Source: Microlunatus phosphovorus NM-1
GTDB taxonomy: Bacteria; Actinomycetota; Actinomycetes; Propionibacteriales; Propionibacteriaceae
Length of the DNA stretch: 64,000 bases
NCBI RefSeq assembly: GCF_000270245.1
Contig: NC_015635.1
Coordinates: 5,580,001 to 5,644,000 of the forward strand
Reading direction: 5' to 3'
The notes below the pieces were generated by a model. The model was not told the origin of the DNA and searched no databases. It worked only from the letters and a program-made list of their open reading frames with translations. Positions 32,954-41,123 of this stretch are shown here, in pieces (position 1 is the first letter of the stretch; each line of letters starts with the position of its first letter). The translations under genes and the position numbers were made by a program.

Positions 32954-33586
32954 ATGTCCGGGATGACTGCACTGCAAGGATCGCTGTTCGAGCTCGACAC
33001 TGAACCCGGCCTGGGGCCGCTGTCGGACCTGGTGGTCCGGCACGAGTTGGGCCGCGGCGCCTGGGTCGATCTGCTGCCGGGCTGGCTCGGCTGCGCCGAT
33101 GAGGTGTACGACCGGCTGCTCGGCATCGATTGGCAGGCCGAGCGCCGTCAGATGTACGAACGGATGGTCGATGTGCCACGGCTGCTTCGCTTCTACGGCG
33201 AAGAGGAACGCCTCCCCCATCCCACCCTGGACCTCGCCCGCCGAGCCTTGAACGAGCACTATGCGGCCGAACTCGGCGAGCCGTTCATGACCGCCGGCCT
33301 GTGCCTCTATCGCAACGGCCGCGACTCGGTCGCCTGGCACGGCGACACCATCGGGCGCGGCAGGAGTGAGGACACCATGGTGGCCATCGTGTCGCTGGGC
33401 TCGGCGCGCGAGTTCTTGCTGCGGCCGCGCGGCGGCGGAGCCACGATCCGGCATCGACTCGGGCACGGCGACCTGATCGTGATGGGCGGCTCCTGCCAGC
33501 GCACCTGGGAGCACGCAGTGCCTAAGACCGCCCGGCCGGTCGGCCCTCGGGTCAGCGTGCAGTTCCGACCCCGCGGAGTCCGTTAG
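32954..33586 (+). CDS. AlkB-like 2-oxoglutarate/Fe(II) dioxygenase
   Basis: This 210-residue enzyme demethylates alkylated bases in DNA or RNA. The iron ligands are visible: SVAWHGDT (His and Asp of HxD) and WEHAVPK (distal His), followed by GPRVSVQFR, whose arginine holds 2-oxoglutarate. The length is normal for bacterial AlkB. It is transcribed alone; its stop overlaps the convergent stop of the next gene (TTAG). Confidence 0.9.
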   Translation: MSGMTALQGSLFELDTEPGLGPLSDLVVRHELGRGAWVDLLPGWLGCADEVYDRLLGIDWQAERRQMYERMVDVPRLLRFYGEEERLPHPTLDLARRALNEHYAAELGEPFMTAGLCLYRNGRDSVAWHGDTIGRGRSEDTMVAIVSLGSAREFLLRPRGGGATIRHRLGHGDLIVMGGSCQRTWEHAVPKTARPVGPRVSVQFRPRGVR

Positions 33587-34506
33587 TCGCCGAGCGCGGC
33601 GAGCACGTTCTCGACCGCGATCCCCATATAGGCCAGATCGGTCGTGGTGCTGTAGAATGCGGCATGCGGCGTCACGATGGCGCGCGGGTGACTGAGCAGC
33701 GGCTCGTTCGCCGACGGCGGCTCGGGATCGAAGACGTCCAGGAAAGCGCCGCGCAGCGTGCCGGCATCCAAGGCCAGCAGGACGGCGGCGGAGTCGACGA
33801 GCTCGCCACGGGCGACATTCACCAGGTATGCATCCGGAGGGAGCAACGCCAGCGTGCGCTCGTTCACCGCGTGATGGTTCTCCGCGGTCGCGGGCGCATG
33901 CAGGCTCAGCACATTCGAAGTCCGGAAGAGGTCGTCGAGATCGTCGACCCGATCGACGCCCGCGGGCCAGTGCTCGGCGGGCAGATAGGGGTCGAAAGCC
34001 ACCACCCGGGCGAACAGTGGCTGCGCCCGCTCGACCAGCTTGCGCGCGATCCGGCCGAGACCGTACACGCCGAGCGTGAGCTCACTGATCCGCGGCGGCG
34101 TCGGGATCTGGGTGAAGTCCCAGCCATTCCGTGCCGCATCCTGCGCGGCGGGGATCTCCCGCAGCAGCGTGAGCATCCCAGCCAGTGCGTGGGTGGCGAC
34201 CTCTTCGCTCGCCGGGCTGGGCAGCGGATGGACGGCGATGCCGGCGGTCCGGGCCGCATCCACGTCGATCTGGTCGAGACCGGTCGTCGTGGTCGCGATC
34301 ACCCGAAGCGCCGGGGCGGAAGTGATGTCGGCCGCGGAGATCCGGACATAGCCCACGATCAGAGCCTCGGCCGCAGCAATCTCCGTGGCGATCTCGGCAG
34401 AGCTCGCGGCCTCGAAGACCGCGACCTCGTGGCCGGCCGCCCGCAGCGCCTCGACCCCGTGCTCGGCGGTCAGGCCGCCGGTGTCGGTGATGATGATTCG
34501 TGCCAT
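33583..34506 (-). CDS. D-2-hydroxyacid dehydrogenase, NAD-dependent
   Basis: This 307-residue D-isomer-specific 2-hydroxyacid dehydrogenase has the Rossmann motif LGVYGLGRIARKL (about 145-157), LPPDAYLVNVARGELVD with its catalytic Arg, FDPEPPSANEPL with the catalytic Glu, and TPHAAFYS with the catalytic His. It reduces a 2-oxo acid or oxidises the hydroxyacid. It is the last gene of a three-gene minus-strand operon with a ThDP enzyme and an amidohydrolase, 16 bases after the ThDP gene, so it may act on the same 2-oxo acid. Confidence 0.9.
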   Translation of the reverse strand: MARIIITDTGGLTAEHGVEALRAAGHEVAVFEAASSAEIATEIAAAEALIVGYVRISAADITSAPALRVIATTTTGLDQIDVDAARTAGIAVHPLPSPASEEVATHALAGMLTLLREIPAAQDAARNGWDFTQIPTPPRISELTLGVYGLGRIARKLVERAQPLFARVVAFDPYLPAEHWPAGVDRVDDLDDLFRTSNVLSLHAPATAENHHAVNERTLALLPPDAYLVNVARGELVDSAAVLLALDAGTLRGAFLDVFDPEPPSANEPLLSHPRAIVTPHAAFYSTTTDLAYMGIAVENVLAALGD

Positions 34507-34522
34507 CAGTAGCTTCCAATCC

Positions 34523-36205
34523 TTACGCGAAGAGTCCGAGCGGCACGTGGACCAGGGTGACGCCGCCGGTGGCGAGCGCGTCGGCGAGCACCCGCTCGAG
34601 ATCATCGGCTGCCGTCACCGCGAACCCGGTGCCGCCGAACGCCTCGGCGAGCGCCGGCCAGTTCGGCTGCGCGAGCACGACGCCGACCGGCGGGATGCCA
34701 CGGTCCGCCTCGTTCTGCTTGATCTCGCCGTACCCGCCGTTGTCGACACAGACCACGGTGAGGTCCAGGCCTTGCTCGACCGCGGTCTGCAACTCCTGGA
34801 TGGAGAACATCAGCGCGCCGTCGCCGATCACGCCCACGACCGGGCGCTCCGGGCTGGCGATCTTGGCGCCGATCATCGCCGGCAGACCGAAGCCGAGAGT
34901 CGCGTACGCCGCCATGTAGAGGAACGCCCCCGGCTCCTCGCTGCGTACCCGGCTCGACATCCCGTAGTAGGCGATCTGGGAGGAGTCGCCGGCGACGATC
35001 GCATCGGCGGGCAGGACGCGCGCGATCCGGGCCGCGACACGATCCTCCAGCGGCGCGAACGCCGCCGACTCGAGGGCTACGGACTCACGTACGGCGTCGA
35101 GGTCGAGCCACGGGGCCGCCGTCGGCTGGGCACTGTCGCTTACCCCGAGTGCGTCGGTGAGCTGCCCCAGCACGGCGGCGGAGTCACCGATCAGCGCGAC
35201 GTCGGACGGCAGATTCTTGTCCCGCTGTGAGGCAAGGATGTCGACCCGGATGACCTTGCCCGCGGGCTCGACCTTGCCGCCCCACAGCTCGGCCTCGCCG
35301 ATCTTGGTGCCGACGGCGAGCAGCACGTCAGAGGAGTTGAGTGCCAAGCGCCCGGCCTCCAGCCGCAGCTCGGCGCCCACCGCGAGCGGGTGCGACTCAG
35401 GCAGCACCCCCTTGCCGTTGAGACTGGTGACCACCGGAGCGCCGAGGTGCTCGGCCAGCCGCCGGAGTTCTTCCGCTCCATTGATCGCCCCGCCGCCGGC
35501 CAGGATGGCGGGGCGCTCGGCCTTCGCGAGCAGGTCGGCGGCGGCGGCCACCGTCGCCGGATCGGCCGCGGCAGGCGCGGGTGCTGGGCGCGGGCTGAGG
35601 CTGTCCGGGGTGACACCGGAGGCGGCGGCCTCGAGAACGTCCAGCGGGATCTCGATATAGACGGGCCGGGGGCGACCGGTCCGGAACAGCGCGAACGCAT
35701 CGTGCACGGCGTCGATCGCGTCTTGCGCGGTCTCGGCCCGGCGGGCCCACTCGACGATCGCGTCGGCGGCGGCGACCTGGTTCTTCGTCTCGTGCAGGGC
35801 ACCGATGTCGGCGAACTCCGCGCCGAGTGGCACACCCGGCGCCAGGATGATCATCGGCTTGGACTCCGCGTACGCGGTGCCGGCCGCCGAGAGGGCGTTC
35901 AGCAGGCCAGGTCCCGAGGTCGTGATGACCACGCCGGGCTGCCCGGTGCGCTGCGCCAGGCCGAAGGCCGCATAGCCCGCGCCCTGTTCGTGGCGAGCCG
36001 TCACGGCGTGCAGCCCGAGCCGCTCCACGTGCCGATAGAACTCGAGGTTGTGGGTGCCCGGAATGCCGAACACCGTGTCGATGCCGTAGTCGCGCAACAG
36101 CCGCAGGACGGCGAGACCGACATTGTCCGGTTCGATGCCTGCCGCGCGGGCGGCGGCGGCTTCGTCCACCGGAATCTCGTCAACCGGAATCGTGGTCATG
36201 ATCAT
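34523..36205 (-). CDS. ThDP-dependent enzyme, acetolactate synthase/AruI-like
   Basis: This 560-residue three-domain thiamine diphosphate enzyme has TARHEQGAGYAAFGLAQRTG with the catalytic Glu, GPGLLNALSAAGTAYAES, a central domain starting ADPATVAAAADLLAKAERPA, and GDGALMFSIQELQTAVEQGL for Mg-ThDP binding. The segment GIPGTHNLEFYRHVERLG and the HETKNQ motif recall AruI, which decarboxylates 5-guanidino-2-oxopentanoate in arginine catabolism. A specific substrate cannot be assigned. No acetolactate synthase small subunit is nearby, so biosynthetic ALS is unlikely. Its ATG overlaps the stop of the upstream amidohydrolase. Confidence 0.88.
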   Translation of the reverse strand: MIMTTIPVDEIPVDEAAAARAAGIEPDNVGLAVLRLLRDYGIDTVFGIPGTHNLEFYRHVERLGLHAVTARHEQGAGYAAFGLAQRTGQPGVVITTSGPGLLNALSAAGTAYAESKPMIILAPGVPLGAEFADIGALHETKNQVAAADAIVEWARRAETAQDAIDAVHDAFALFRTGRPRPVYIEIPLDVLEAAASGVTPDSLSPRPAPAPAAADPATVAAAADLLAKAERPAILAGGGAINGAEELRRLAEHLGAPVVTSLNGKGVLPESHPLAVGAELRLEAGRLALNSSDVLLAVGTKIGEAELWGGKVEPAGKVIRVDILASQRDKNLPSDVALIGDSAAVLGQLTDALGVSDSAQPTAAPWLDLDAVRESVALESAAFAPLEDRVAARIARVLPADAIVAGDSSQIAYYGMSSRVRSEEPGAFLYMAAYATLGFGLPAMIGAKIASPERPVVGVIGDGALMFSIQELQTAVEQGLDLTVVCVDNGGYGEIKQNEADRGIPPVGVVLAQPNWPALAEAFGGTGFAVTAADDLERVLADALATGGVTLVHVPLGLFA

Positions 36206-37878
36206 GCTCCCTTCACATACACGGGCTGGCCGCCGACCCAGGTTTGCGCGACGCCGATCCGGGCGATCTCGGAGAGCTCGGTGTGGTACGGATCCTGGGT
36301 GAGCACCGCGAAGTCGGCACGCTTGCCGACCTCGAGCGAGCCCAGGTCGTCCTCCCGACCGAGCGCACGGGCCGCCGAGATCGTGTGACCGCGAACGGCC
36401 GTGTCGACCGAGACCGCGAGGTCGTCGGGGCCGAGCTGGTGACCGCGGCGGGTGATCCGCGTGGCGGCGGCCTGGATGGCCTCGAGCGGACGCGGATCGG
36501 CCACCGGCGCGTCAGAAGAGATCGTCACCGGCACACCGGCTCGCTCGAATTCGCCGAGCGGGTTGAACCGCTCGCCGGGCGTACCGATGGCCTGCTCGAC
36601 GCCCTCGCCCCAGTTGTAGTGGTGCTGCGGCTGGTTGACCGGATAGATGCCGGCCTTGGCCATCCGCTCGATCTGCGCCGGGGTCGGCAGCCCGCAGTGC
36701 TCGATCCGGTGCCGGGCGTCGGCGTCCGGGCGCTCGCCCTGTGCGGCCTCGATGGCGCTGATGACCATCTCCAGCGCGGTCGGCGACTGCGAGTGCGTCG
36801 CCGTCTGCAGGCCGACCCGATGCGCCTTCTTGATCAGCTCGGTGTAGTCGACGGGGTCGTGGTAGAGCTGGCCCGTCCGGCACGGGTCGCCGACGTACCC
36901 GTCGGGGAAGTAGGCAGTCCAGCCGCCGAGCGTGCCGTCCGAATAGAACTTGATGCCGGCGAAGCTCAGGTGCTCGTTGCCGAACTGGCCGTGCAGGCCC
37001 ATCTCGATCGCCTCGTCGAGCAGGTGCGAGAGCAGATACATGCAGACCCGGACGTCGAGCTCGCCCGCCTCGGCGAGGCGCAGGTAGACGTCGAACTCTC
37101 GTCTGCTGACCTGCGCATCGCCGATGGTGGTGACACCGCCTTGCAGGAAGTTCTCTTGTGCAGCGGCCAACTGGCGGCGGTGCTCGTCGAGATCGTCGGC
37201 AAGGTGGAAGTTCGGACCGTGGTGGCCGATCTTGACACCCTCGAGACCCGTCAGCACGTTGCAGGCTGCGTCCGAGAGCTCGCCGGTGAGCTCACCGTCG
37301 GCATCGCGGAAGAACTCCCCGCCCTGCGGGTTGGGGGTGTCCTTGGTGACGCCGTGCAGCGCGAAGGTGTAGCTGTTGACGACCCCGCCGTGACCGGACG
37401 CGTTCATCAGGTAGACCTCGCGGTCGGTGGCTACCTCGTCCAGCTCATGGCGGGTCGGATGACGCTGCTCGACGAGGTTGCGTTGCTCGTAGCCGTAACC
37501 GCGGACCGGCCGCCCCGCGGGGATCCGCGCGGCGGCCTCGCGCAGCAGCGCGACGATCTCGGGGATGGAGCCGGCCTTGTCGGGGCCGCAGTCGACCCAG
37601 GTCATCATCTGGCCGAGCATCAGCGGGTGCGCGTGGGCGTCGATGAAGCCCGGCACGATCGTCGCGTCGCCGAGATCGATCACCTCAGCGGGCAGCGCGC
37701 TGACGGCCGCGGCGGCATCCCGGCACTCGTCGATCGTGCCGATCCGGCGGATCCGGTCGCCGACGATCAGGAAGGCCTCCGGGATCGTGCCGTCCGCATC
37801 GAGCGTACGAATCGTGGTCGCGGTGACAATGAGCGGCGCCCGGTCGTCGGGCGCCTGCAGGAAAGCGAGCTTCCGCAT
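36202..37878 (-). CDS. Amidohydrolase family protein (YtcJ-like)
   Basis: This 558-residue metal-dependent hydrolase of the amidohydrolase-3 class has VPGFIDAHAHPLMLGQ with the first metal His pair, GIKFYSDGTLGGW in place of the carboxylated-lysine strand, THSQSPTALEMVISAIEAAQ, HRIEHCG, and SSDAPVADPRPLEAIQAA with the final Asp. It is first in the operon and probably deacylates or ring-opens the substrate used by the downstream ThDP and dehydrogenase enzymes. A Lrp-like gene is divergent upstream. Confidence 0.9.
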   Translation of the reverse strand: MRKLAFLQAPDDRAPLIVTATTIRTLDADGTIPEAFLIVGDRIRRIGTIDECRDAAAAVSALPAEVIDLGDATIVPGFIDAHAHPLMLGQMMTWVDCGPDKAGSIPEIVALLREAAARIPAGRPVRGYGYEQRNLVEQRHPTRHELDEVATDREVYLMNASGHGGVVNSYTFALHGVTKDTPNPQGGEFFRDADGELTGELSDAACNVLTGLEGVKIGHHGPNFHLADDLDEHRRQLAAAQENFLQGGVTTIGDAQVSRREFDVYLRLAEAGELDVRVCMYLLSHLLDEAIEMGLHGQFGNEHLSFAGIKFYSDGTLGGWTAYFPDGYVGDPCRTGQLYHDPVDYTELIKKAHRVGLQTATHSQSPTALEMVISAIEAAQGERPDADARHRIEHCGLPTPAQIERMAKAGIYPVNQPQHHYNWGEGVEQAIGTPGERFNPLGEFERAGVPVTISSDAPVADPRPLEAIQAAATRITRRGHQLGPDDLAVSVDTAVRGHTISAARALGREDDLGSLEVGKRADFAVLTQDPYHTELSEIARIGVAQTWVGGQPVYVKGA

Positions 37879-38037
37879 GGATGATCCTTATCGAGCGTGG
37901 TGAGAATGATCGTGCTGGAGCCAGGCTTCGGCTCGAGCACGGGAGTCCTGGCGCTGCGGAGGCCGTGGTGGTGCGGGCCCCGGAGTGGCCTGTGCGCTGG
38001 ACATCAGGATAGGAGAGGCCGAGCACACCCGTCAATG

Positions 38038-38075
38038 CAGATCAGTAGTCACTTACCTACCAGAACACTGATCTG
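38038..38075 (+). promoter_or_regulatory. Divergent operator for the Lrp-like regulator
   Basis: CAGATCAGT (38038-38046) and ACTGATCTG (38067-38075) are perfect 9-base arms spaced by 20 bases. They lie between the amidohydrolase operon and the lrp-like gene and fit a dimeric regulator site. Confidence 0.6.
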
Positions 38076-38114
38076 ACGTATTCAACTCACATTTCATGGC
38101 ATGATCGATGCTCA

Positions 38115-39068
38115 GTGAGCCTCAATATCAACGATCTGATCGAAAGTCTACGCATGACTCCTGCCGCCCCTCCGAAGCGACGACTCGAGGGCGCCGATCT
38201 GCGGCTGGTCCGCACCCTCCACGCCGATCCTCGCGCGAGCATCTCAGCGCTCGCCAAGGCCGTCAACGAGTCGAGATCGCTGGTCTCCGTACGCCTCCGC
38301 CGGTTGCTCGCTTCCGGGGCGGTCCGAGTCGTCGGAGTGGTGAACCCCGGATTCATGGGACAGCCCCTCATCGCCCAGGTCGCGATCTCGACCCGAGGCT
38401 CGATCGCCGACGTAGCCCGGCTCGCGCTCAATCAGGACGAGATCGTCTTCGCCTCGGCGATCCTGGGCGAGCACGACTTCCTCGTCGAGGCACGCGTCGC
38501 GACTCGAGAAGACCTGTACGGTCTGGTGGCTCGCTTCCGTCGTGAGCCATCGGTCACCGATCTCTCGACGGTGGTCGACTCACGCATCATCCACGGCTCC
38601 TTCGCCCACGACACGTTCGAGCCGATCGAGATCGACGACATCGACCGCGCCTTGATCAGGCTCCTGCAAGATGACGGACGCGCGACGTACCAGGCACTCG
38701 CGACCGGCGTCGGTCTCTCCCCCTCGGCCGTCCGATCGCGGCTGCAGCGGCTGCTGGACTCCCGGCTGCTCAAGATCGGGGTGATCGAGGCCCGCGGACT
38801 GCAAGGAGCCAAGCTCTCCATGGGGGTGGGTCTCACCCTGGGAGCCGACGACGGCGCGGTCAGCAGGTTCCTGCGCGACGCCGACTTCGTCGAGTTCGCC
38901 ACCGAGACGCTGGGCACCTACGACGCAGTCGCCACCATCGCCGCCGACGCCCCCGGCCAGCTCCTCGAGCACCTCGAGGTTCTCCGCCGACTGCCCGGAG
39001 TCAATCGCACGACATCGTGGATCCACCTGCGTACCGTCAAGGAGGACTACCGCCGGCGGATGATGTAG
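38115..39068 (+). CDS. Lrp/AsnC-type regulator, duplicated architecture
   Basis: This 317-residue protein holds two Lrp/AsnC units in tandem. HTH 1 is ADPRASISALAKAVNESRSL (about 37-56) and HTH 2 is LQDDGRATYQALATGVGLSP (about 186-205); each is followed by a RAM-like alpha/beta segment (LVEARVATREDLYGLVARF and later). Such double proteins regulate amino-acid-linked catabolic genes. It is divergent to the amidohydrolase operon and the intergenic space holds a 9-base inverted repeat, so that operon is its likely target. GTG 38115 is used; ATG 38154 is an alternative. Confidence 0.85.
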   Translation: MSLNINDLIESLRMTPAAPPKRRLEGADLRLVRTLHADPRASISALAKAVNESRSLVSVRLRRLLASGAVRVVGVVNPGFMGQPLIAQVAISTRGSIADVARLALNQDEIVFASAILGEHDFLVEARVATREDLYGLVARFRREPSVTDLSTVVDSRIIHGSFAHDTFEPIEIDDIDRALIRLLQDDGRATYQALATGVGLSPSAVRSRLQRLLDSRLLKIGVIEARGLQGAKLSMGVGLTLGADDGAVSRFLRDADFVEFATETLGTYDAVATIAADAPGQLLEHLEVLRRLPGVNRTTSWIHLRTVKEDYRRRMM

Positions 39069-39105
39069 CCCGCTCGAAGAAGCACTGCGTCGAACAAGCA
39101 CCGCG

Positions 39106-39744
39106 TCAGTGCACACTCATCAAAGGCGCGAAATCACGAGCCCGACCAGGTGCCTCGGCGTCGCCGCAGAGCACCAGCCAGTTGGCCAGCATCTGATAGC
39201 CACCCTCGGTCAGCACCGACTCTGGGTGGAACTGCACGGCCTCGACCGGCAGCGTCCGATGCCGGACGGCCATGATCACGCCGCTGGTCGTCGTCGCGGT
39301 CACCTCGAGCTCGGCCGGGAACGAGTCCGGCTCGATCGCCAGAGAGTGATAGCGGGTCGCGGTGAACGGGCTCGGCAACCCGGCCAGCACCCCGGCGCCC
39401 TCGTGATGCACCGCAGACGTCTTGCCGTGCAGCAGTTCAGGTGCCCGGTCGACGACCCCCCCGTACGCGACTCCGATCGACTGCAGTCCCAGGCAGACCC
39501 CGAAGATCGGCACCACGCCGGCCTTGCGGCGCACCACATCGATGCACACGCCGGCCTCCTCGGGCGTACCGGGACCGGGTGAAAGCAGGATGCCGTCGAA
39601 GCCGTCGGTGAAGGAGTCGTCGGCAAATCGGGGGTCGTCGTTGCGCCAGACCTCGACCTCGGCACCGATCTGCGCCAGGTACTGGACAAGGTTGTAGACG
39701 AACGAGTCGTAGTTGTCGACGACGAGGATCTTCGCGCGCGGCAT
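39106..39744 (-). CDS. trpG: Anthranilate/aminodeoxychorismate synthase glutaminase (TrpG/PabA)
   Basis: This 212-residue class I glutamine amidotransferase has VVDNYDSFVYNLVQYL, the oxyanion loop LLSPGPGTPEEAG, the nucleophile in FGVCLGLQSIG, HSLAIEP, and VQFHPESV with the catalytic His. It supplies ammonia to TrpE or PabB. It sits near pknB and crgA exactly as trpG does in mycobacteria, with no synthase subunit adjacent. ATG 39744 is preferred over 39753 because GGGAG is nine bases upstream of it. Confidence 0.92.
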   Translation of the reverse strand: MPRAKILVVDNYDSFVYNLVQYLAQIGAEVEVWRNDDPRFADDSFTDGFDGILLSPGPGTPEEAGVCIDVVRRKAGVVPIFGVCLGLQSIGVAYGGVVDRAPELLHGKTSAVHHEGAGVLAGLPSPFTATRYHSLAIEPDSFPAELEVTATTTSGVIMAVRHRTLPVEAVQFHPESVLTEGGYQMLANWLVLCGDAEAPGRARDFAPLMSVH

Positions 39745-39841
39745 GGGAACCATTCTCCCGTGCCACCCGACCGCCTGCGCCCACGTTTTGTTCAATGGTC
39801 CCCCTCTCAGGTGCACCATGAGACAAAACCGCGGGGTCGGC

Positions 39842-40648
39842 TCAGCGCGGGCTGTCGAATGCCGTCGCGTAGCGAAGGTCGACCGAGCCCTGGTAGCCCG
39901 GGAAAGTCGATCGAGCCGAAACCGTGACCTCGTAGCCGAGATGGAACGCATCGACGTACTGGCGGTAGATCTTGATGTACTCCGCGCTCTCAAGTGCCGC
40001 CTGCAGTTTCCGTGGGTCGCCGATCGCACTGATCCGGTACGGCGGCGCGTACGGCACGCCGTGCAGCACCACGGTGTTGCCGACGCATTTGATGCCCGTG
40101 GTGGCGATCACTCGCTGGCCCTGGATCGTCATCGCCTCCGCGCCGCCACGCCACAGCTCGTTGGCCACCGATTGGATGTCCTGCTGGTGCACCACCAACA
40201 GATCCTGGTCCACTCCGTCACCGGCGACCGATGCCGGCGCATCAGTGAGGGTGACCGTGACCGACGGCCCGGTGACGGGCGTCAAGCCCACCAGTGCGGA
40301 CTTCTCCGCCAGTTCGCCGGCGAGGTCGCTGTCCGTGCTGCCCTCGGCCGCCGCCAGCTGGTCGACCTCGGCGCGCAGCCGGGTGACCTCCGCGGTCAAC
40401 TGGGTGTTCCGGTGCGACTCCGACTGCACCAGGCTCACCAGATCGGTGTTCCGGCCGGGACGCAGATCGATCCCCCGAGCGTGAGTCGCACTGACGACCA
40501 CCAGCAGCCCGGTGACCACCAGGACCGCGGCGGTGGCCAACCGGGCCGACCAGGTTCGCTGGCTCGCCCGGCGTCGCTGGGCCGACCTCGCCCGGAGCAG
40601 GACGCGCCGGACGCGCTGCCACACCCGGGTCAGTCCGCCCTCGGCCAT
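39842..40648 (-). CDS. DUF881 family membrane-anchored protein
   Basis: This 268-residue protein has an Arg-rich cytoplasmic start, one membrane helix (LATAAVLVVTGLLVVVSA), a coiled coil (RNTQLTAEVTRLRAEVDQLA) and an extracellular DUF881 domain with GPSVTVTLTDAP, DLLVVHQQDIQSVANELWRG and IKCVGNTVVLHGVPYAPPYR. DUF881 proteins sit beside crgA and division genes in Actinobacteria; their function is unknown but an envelope role is likely. Confidence 0.9.
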   Translation of the reverse strand: MAEGGLTRVWQRVRRVLLRARSAQRRRASQRTWSARLATAAVLVVTGLLVVVSATHARGIDLRPGRNTDLVSLVQSESHRNTQLTAEVTRLRAEVDQLAAAEGSTDSDLAGELAEKSALVGLTPVTGPSVTVTLTDAPASVAGDGVDQDLLVVHQQDIQSVANELWRGGAEAMTIQGQRVIATTGIKCVGNTVVLHGVPYAPPYRISAIGDPRKLQAALESAEYIKIYRQYVDAFHLGYEVTVSARSTFPGYQGSVDLRYATAFDSPR

Positions 40649-40721
40649 CCGGTCCTCGTCTCACGCCATGTTGTTCCCGAGTGAACTACGCTAATTGGTC
40701 AACACCCAAGGAGTAGTCAGC

Positions 40722-40994
40722 GTGCCCGAGTCCAGAACCCGCAAATCCGCCGAGACCAAGAAGAAGCAGCAGGCGACGGCAGAGGCGAAACCGAAGAAGG
40801 TCAAGTCCCCCGGCGGTGGCCGCTGGGTCGCACCGACGTTCATCACCGTCGGCCTGCTCGGCGTGCTCTGGCTGATCGTCTTCTACGTCGGTGGACAGCA
40901 CATCCCCTTCATGGCCGCACTCGGCAACTGGAACATCCTGATCGGCATGGGTGCCATGGCGGCCTCCTTCGGGATCGCGACCCTCTGGAAGTAG
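40722..40994 (+). CDS. crgA: Cell division protein CrgA
   Basis: This 90-residue protein has a Lys-rich cytoplasmic half and two membrane helices (FITVGLLGVLWLIVFYVGG and ILIGMGAMAASFGIATLW) separated by a short loop. This is the two-helix CrgA fold, which recruits division proteins and restrains FtsZ. AAGGAGT lies eight bases before GTG 40722, which decides the start against the longer frame. Confidence 0.93.
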   Translation: MPESRTRKSAETKKKQQATAEAKPKKVKSPGGGRWVAPTFITVGLLGVLWLIVFYVGGQHIPFMAALGNWNILIGMGAMAASFGIATLWK

Positions 40995-41071
40995 TGCCGA
41001 CCGACGCGCTGGTGAGCCCTTGCTGTCCTGCAGGCCAACACCGGGCGACGCGCTAATGACATCAATGTAAC

Positions 41072-41103
41072 TCGTCCACAATGGGGATAACTCCTGTGGA
41101 TAA
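41072..41103 (+). promoter_or_regulatory. Cluster of DnaA-box-like sites
   Basis: TGTGGATAA (41095-41103) is a perfect DnaA box on the minus strand. TGGGGATAA (41082-41090) has one mismatch, and TCGTCCACA (41072-41080) on the plus strand has two. The group lies in the 129-bp gap between crgA and the MATE gene, in a region usually near oriC. Confidence 0.4.
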
Positions 41104-41123
41104 CTCCTCGACCTGAGAACTGG

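Noticed and set aside
36244-37884. 546-residue plus-strand frame opposite the amidohydrolase
   Set aside because: It is a codon-position shadow of a well-supported gene, with Arg/Asp/Val-rich low-information sequence.
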